Part shown: positions 5,682 through 8,758 of the stretch, piece by piece
Layout of the letters: each line of letters begins with the position of its first letter
Position numbering within the stretch: the stretch's first letter is position 1
From: Casp-actino8 sp046082625
GTDB taxonomy: Bacteria > Actinomycetota > Acidimicrobiia > Acidimicrobiales > Ilumatobacteraceae
NCBI GenBank assembly: GCA_046082625.1
Contig: JBJTYE010000186.1
Location: forward strand, 1-8,758
Direction: 5' to 3'
Length of the DNA stretch: 8,758 nucleotides
Translations under genes and position numbers: made by a program
Notes under the pieces: model-generated
What the model saw: only the letters and a program-made list of their open reading frames with translations
The model's database searches: none
What the model was told of the DNA's origin: nothing

Positions 5682-7748
5682 TCAGTCGGAGAGCTCGCCG
5701 GTGGCCAGCAATCGCTCGAACGCTGCTTCGTCGAGGATCGGCACGCCGAGTTCTTCGGCCTTCGAGACCTTGCTCGCACCGGGATCCCGACCCACCACCA
5801 AGGCGAAGGTCTTCTTCGAGACCGAACCCGGACTCTTGCCACCGCGATCCTTGATGGCTCTTTCGGCTCCGTCGCGATCGAATCCGGCGAGAGTGCCCGA
5901 CACCACCACGGCCTTGCCCTCCAGCACCTGCGGCAATGACGACACCTCGACGCGACCGAAATCAACTCCGGCCCGTCGCAACTTGTCCACGAAGGCCCGG
6001 TTCGACTCGTTGGCGAACCAAGTCGTGATCGACTCGGCGATCACCGCCCCCACTCCGTCCACGGTGGCCAGCTCCTCAGCCGACGCCTCCACGATGCGCT
6101 CCAGACTTCCGAACTCGGCGGCCAATGCCTCGGCAGCCGACGGTCCGAGATGCTTGATACCGAGAGCAGTGAGGATCTTCGGAAGCGGACGGGACTTCGA
6201 ACCTTCGATGGCGTCGAGCAACTTCTGGGCGCTGATGCGCGCGAACCCTTCGAGAGTCAAGAGTTGGTCGAGACCGAGCGAGTAGATGTCTCCCGGATCG
6301 TCGACCAGTCCGGCATCGCAGAGTTGCAGCGCGGTCCGCTCGCCGAGACCTTCGATGTCCATGGCACCACGCGAACCGAAATAGATGAGCCGCTGATCGC
6401 GTTGGTTGGGACAGCCGGGTTCGACGCACATGTGATTGGCCTCGCCCTCGGGCCGGACCAACGTGCTGCGCAGCGGACAGGGACAGGTCGTCGGAAAACG
6501 CCAAGGCTTGGACGACTTCGGCCGCCGGGCCAGCACCGGACCGACCACTTCGGGGATGACGTCGCCGGCCTTGCGCACCGTCACCGTGTCACCCGGACGC
6601 ACATCTTTCAGCTGCACCTGGTCCTCGTTGTGCAAGGTGGCCATGGCCACCGTGGACCCTCCGACGAACACCGGCTCGAGCACGGCGAAGGGTGTGACCC
6701 GTCCGGTTCGACCCACCGAGATCTGGATGTCGAGCAAGGTGGTGGTCCGCTCCTCGGGCGGGAACTTGAAGGCGATGGCCCAACGCGGCGCGCGGGCGGT
6801 GAACCCCAGTTGTTCTCTCTGGGCCAGATCGTCGATCTTGACCACCACGCCGTCGATTTCATAGGGCAAGAGATGGCGTTCTTCCTGCCAGCGATGACAG
6901 AACGCCACCACCTCGTCGAAGGTGGCCAATGTCGTGACATGGGGGTTGACCGGGAATCCGAGATCCTTCAGATAGTCGAGGGTGGCGTGATGGGAGGTGA
7001 AGTCCGGTCCACCGACGACCTCACCCAATTGATAGGACCAGAACGCCAATCCCCGGCTGGCGGTGACCGAGGCATCCTTCTGCCGCAGACTTCCCGCTCC
7101 GGCGTTGCGAGGGTTCACCGGGACCGGTTCGGGTCGTTTTCCGGCCGCCACGCGTTCGACGTTCTCGGCCTCCTTGGCCGACCTCAGTTTCTGGAAGGCG
7201 GCGATGGGCAGATACACCTCGCCCCGCACTTCGAGGACTTCGGGGACCACTCCCCCGGGGGGCGGAGACAGCAGCTGGGGCAGGACGGAAATGGTCGCCA
7301 CGTTGGCCGTCACGTCCTCGCCGATCCGTCCGTCGCCGCGGGTGGCCGCTTGGACCAGCCGACCCGATTCGTAACGGATGCTGATGGCCAAACCGTCGAT
7401 CTTGAGTTCGCAGGCGTACCGCACCGTCGCACCTTCGGACACGCCGCGGCCGATCCGCTCACCCCACGCCGACAACTCGTCGAAGTCCATGGCGTTGTCG
7501 AGACTCATCATCGGCACGCGGTGCTCGACGGGGTCGAAGGTCCCCGACACCACTCCACCGATGCGCTGGGTCGGGGATTCCGCACTGACCAAGTCGGGGT
7601 TCTCGGATTCGATGCGTTCCAATTCGCGCACCATGTCGTCGAACTCGGCATCGGAAATCTCGGGTTCGTCCCGGGCGTAGTACAGCAACTGATGTCGTTC
7701 GATCTCGCGCCGCAAGAACGCCACTCGTTCGACCAAGGACTGGTTCAC
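5682..7748 (-). CDS. ligA: NAD-dependent DNA ligase LigA
   Basis: This enzyme seals 5'-phosphate/3'-OH nicks in DNA using NAD+, joining Okazaki fragments and finishing repair. At 688 residues it is of normal length. The domain order is Ia (about 1-70), adenylation (to about 330), OB fold (about 335-405), zinc finger, helix-hairpin-helix region (about 465-595) and BRCT (about 607-688). Visible motifs are KIDG with the adenylated Lys116, TRGDGRIGEDVT (136-147), RNAGAGSLRQ (214-223), EIDGVVVK (297-304) and KFP (328-330). The zinc ligands are Cys422, Cys424, Cys441 and Cys446. The first pair is spaced Cys-Pro-Cys rather than the common Cys-Pro-x-Cys-Gly. The start is GTG, with a weak AGG 8 bases before it, and a six-codon ATG reading frame overlaps this start. 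Upstream lies a MetE-like gene, as I recall for M. tuberculosis ligA (Rv3014c/Rv3015c). The usual nearby gatCAB genes are absent downstream. Confidence 0.98.
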   Translation of the reverse strand: MNQSLVERVAFLRREIERHQLLYYARDEPEISDAEFDDMVRELERIESENPDLVSAESPTQRIGGVVSGTFDPVEHRVPMMSLDNAMDFDELSAWGERIGRGVSEGATVRYACELKIDGLAISIRYESGRLVQAATRGDGRIGEDVTANVATISVLPQLLSPPPGGVVPEVLEVRGEVYLPIAAFQKLRSAKEAENVERVAAGKRPEPVPVNPRNAGAGSLRQKDASVTASRGLAFWSYQLGEVVGGPDFTSHHATLDYLKDLGFPVNPHVTTLATFDEVVAFCHRWQEERHLLPYEIDGVVVKIDDLAQREQLGFTARAPRWAIAFKFPPEERTTTLLDIQISVGRTGRVTPFAVLEPVFVGGSTVAMATLHNEDQVQLKDVRPGDTVTVRKAGDVIPEVVGPVLARRPKSSKPWRFPTTCPCPLRSTLVRPEGEANHMCVEPGCPNQRDQRLIYFGSRGAMDIEGLGERTALQLCDAGLVDDPGDIYSLGLDQLLTLEGFARISAQKLLDAIEGSKSRPLPKILTALGIKHLGPSAAEALAAEFGSLERIVEASAEELATVDGVGAVIAESITTWFANESNRAFVDKLRRAGVDFGRVEVSSLPQVLEGKAVVVSGTLAGFDRDGAERAIKDRGGKSPGSVSKKTFALVVGRDPGASKVSKAEELGVPILDEAAFERLLATGELSD

Positions 7749-7857
7749 TGCATCAACCTGCTCATCGTTCGATTCACACGTGGGGAGAACTCCCGCGACA
7801 CCGGAAGTGTAGATCCGGCCTGGTCTTCACGATCCGGCTATCGGCGATCGGGGATCC
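7749..7857. other. Intergenic region between the MetE-like gene and ligA
   Basis: This is the longest gap in the window (109 bp). It holds a candidate ligA promoter and two small repeats. The 8-bp direct repeat GATCCGGC occurs at 7812-7819 and 7831-7838, directly upstream of the candidate -10 element. An inverted repeat GGGAG-aa-CTCCC at 7783-7794 would lie in the 5' leader of ligA. Its 2-base loop is too small for a stable perfect hairpin, and no T-run follows, so it is not a convincing terminator. No LexA-type GAAC-N4-GTTC box is present. Confidence 0.6.
7806..7811 (-). promoter_or_regulatory. Candidate -10 element for ligA
   Basis: The - strand reads TACACT, a good TANNNT match. It would start a transcript about 50 bases before the ligA GTG. 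No good -35 box is found 16-18 bases upstream (GATCGT/GGATCG), so the promoter would have to work through the -10 alone or with an activator. It implies that ligA need not depend on read-through from the MetE-like gene. Confidence 0.3.
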
Positions 7858-8758
7858 TCAAGCACCGACGGTCAAACGGGTGGCGACCGCCTGGGTCCGG
7901 ACGCGCTCACCGATATCGCGCACCTGCGCGTAGACGATCTCGGCGGTGGTCTCGGTGTGGTTGGCCAGTCCGCAGGCCGGGGTCACCAAGGACTGCTGAC
8001 GCAGACGCATGGCATCGCAGCCGGCCTGTACCAGGTCACACCACAGGGCACCCAACTTCTTCCAGGATCGTTCGGCACTGGCCATCACCGGACCATGCGT
8101 GGGAACCACTCCCCAAGCGATCACCCCGCCCCGATTGAGAAAGGTTCCGAGCGCACCGGCATGAGCCACCAGCTTCTGGGAGACCGGGAGGCTGAGCACC
8201 GCCGGACCGGTCGCCGACAGAATCGCCGGGTCCACCGACCCACACGAATGCAGACCCACGGTGGCACCGCTCTCGACGCTCGCCAAGGCCCCCGACATCA
8301 GATCGACCGCCGTTTCCGGGGCGATGGGAAACGACTCGTCCATCAGCGGCGAGAGATCGGGCTCGTCGATGAAAACCACTTGGGGGCACTGCGGCAACTC
8401 GTGGCGAATGAGAGCGTGAATGGCGGCCACGTGCGAGCGAACCGTGGAGGTGGCGACCTCGAAAGCGAGCTCGGCCGGGACTCCGGCTCGTCGCAGGGCG
8501 GTTCCGAGGGTGACCGGTCCGGTGAACTGCCACTTGATCGGACCGCTTCGACCGCGGGCGACATCCAGAAAGGCTCGCAATCCGGAGAAGGCTCCATGAT
8601 CGACGTCGGTGGTGACCGGCATCGCCGGATCGATCCGGTCGGCATCGACCATCAGCGATCCGTATTGACCGACGCTCACTCCCTGCATTCCCACCACCGC
8701 CTGGGCGATCATGCCCTCGGCCGGACTCAGTTTGGGAAGAGTAGGAATACAGGGAAGG
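7858..8758 (-). CDS. MetE-like (cobalamin-independent methionine synthase C-terminal domain) protein, partial
   Basis: The reading frame is open to the right edge, so the 5' end is missing. The ATG at 8712 is internal: the upstream codons read LPCIPTLPKLSPAEG, continuing a family-like N-terminal segment. About 300 codons are visible, roughly the length of one MetE C-terminal TIM barrel, so only a short N-terminus is likely lost and the MetE N-terminal barrel is probably absent. Numbering from the internal Met, family landmarks are IDEPDL (115-120), His155-x-Cys157 (GLHSCG) and Cys247 in TPACGLA. These match the MetE zinc ligands His641, Cys643 and Cys726 of E. coli. The fourth ligand, Glu665, seems to be replaced by proline in VLSLPVS. 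In MetE the zinc activates homocysteine for methyl transfer, but relatives beside ligA in actinomycetes (Rv3015c, from memory) have no firm function, so true methionine synthesis is uncertain. The stop lies 109 bp before ligA on the same strand. Confidence 0.85.
   Translation of the reverse strand, partial: LPCIPTLPKLSPAEGMIAQAVVGMQGVSVGQYGSLMVDADRIDPAMPVTTDVDHGAFSGLRAFLDVARGRSGPIKWQFTGPVTLGTALRRAGVPAELAFEVATSTVRSHVAAIHALIRHELPQCPQVVFIDEPDLSPLMDESFPIAPETAVDLMSGALASVESGATVGLHSCGSVDPAILSATGPAVLSLPVSQKLVAHAGALGTFLNRGGVIAWGVVPTHGPVMASAERSWKKLGALWCDLVQAGCDAMRLRQQSLVTPACGLANHTETTAEIVYAQVRDIGERVRTQAVATRLTVGA

Noticed and set aside
6150..8138. A 662-codon open frame on the + strand, antisense to ligA and part of the MetE-like gene.
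   Set aside because: It is rich in His, Gly, Gln, Asp and Arg with no domain pattern, as expected for the complement of a GC-rich gene. The - strand genes here carry clear family motifs.
8710..8712. The ATG at 8712 as start of the MetE-like gene.
   Set aside because: The frame stays open to the window edge and the upstream codons continue a family-like segment, so this is an internal methionine and the gene is partial.

Overview
The window is GC-rich and almost fully coding, with six complete protein genes and one cut off by the right edge. No RNA gene, insertion sequence, CRISPR array or other mobile element is visible. Gene content points to an actinomycete, and my guess is a member of Acidimicrobiia or a related lineage. 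The clues are a single-barrel MetE-like protein directly upstream of NAD-dependent DNA ligase (an arrangement I recall from mycobacteria and streptomycetes), a PASTA-type membrane kinase homologue, frequent GTG starts, and lipid genes of the SCP2 and MFE-2 type. The taxonomic call is inference from gene content.

Left part (2-2786): a stand-alone SCP2 sterol-carrier protein on the + strand runs head-on into a 14-helix MFS exporter on the - strand, and their 3' ends overlap by 11 bp. The exporter gene is the second gene of a tight pair. Its GTG start lies 3 bp after the stop of a short-chain dehydrogenase that resembles the dehydrogenase part of peroxisomal multifunctional enzyme 2. These genes suggest handling of acyl-CoA or steroid-like lipids.

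Middle part (2879-5673): a large - strand gene encodes a kinase-fold domain, a Pro/Thr-rich linker, one membrane helix and four external PASTA repeats. The kinase fold has lost the glycine loop, the beta-3 lysine, the alpha-C glutamate and the catalytic-loop asparagine, so it reads as a pseudokinase that senses or scaffolds at the cell wall. Divergent from it is a small single-pass membrane protein with an external Ig-like domain of unknown function. This pair is the least conventional part of the window.

Right part (5682-8758): ligA, encoding the replicative NAD-dependent DNA ligase, ends 8 bp from the end of the small membrane protein gene. It is preceded by a MetE-like methyltransferase-fold gene that runs off the right edge. 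The ligase has an unusually short first zinc knuckle. The MetE-like protein appears to lack one of the four usual zinc ligands.

No gap between genes exceeds about 110 bp. The gaps at 2787-2878, 5051-5139 and 7749-7857 hold candidate promoters only. I see no convincing intrinsic terminator, and no clear new multi-gene system. The pseudokinase and its divergent membrane partner are the best lead.
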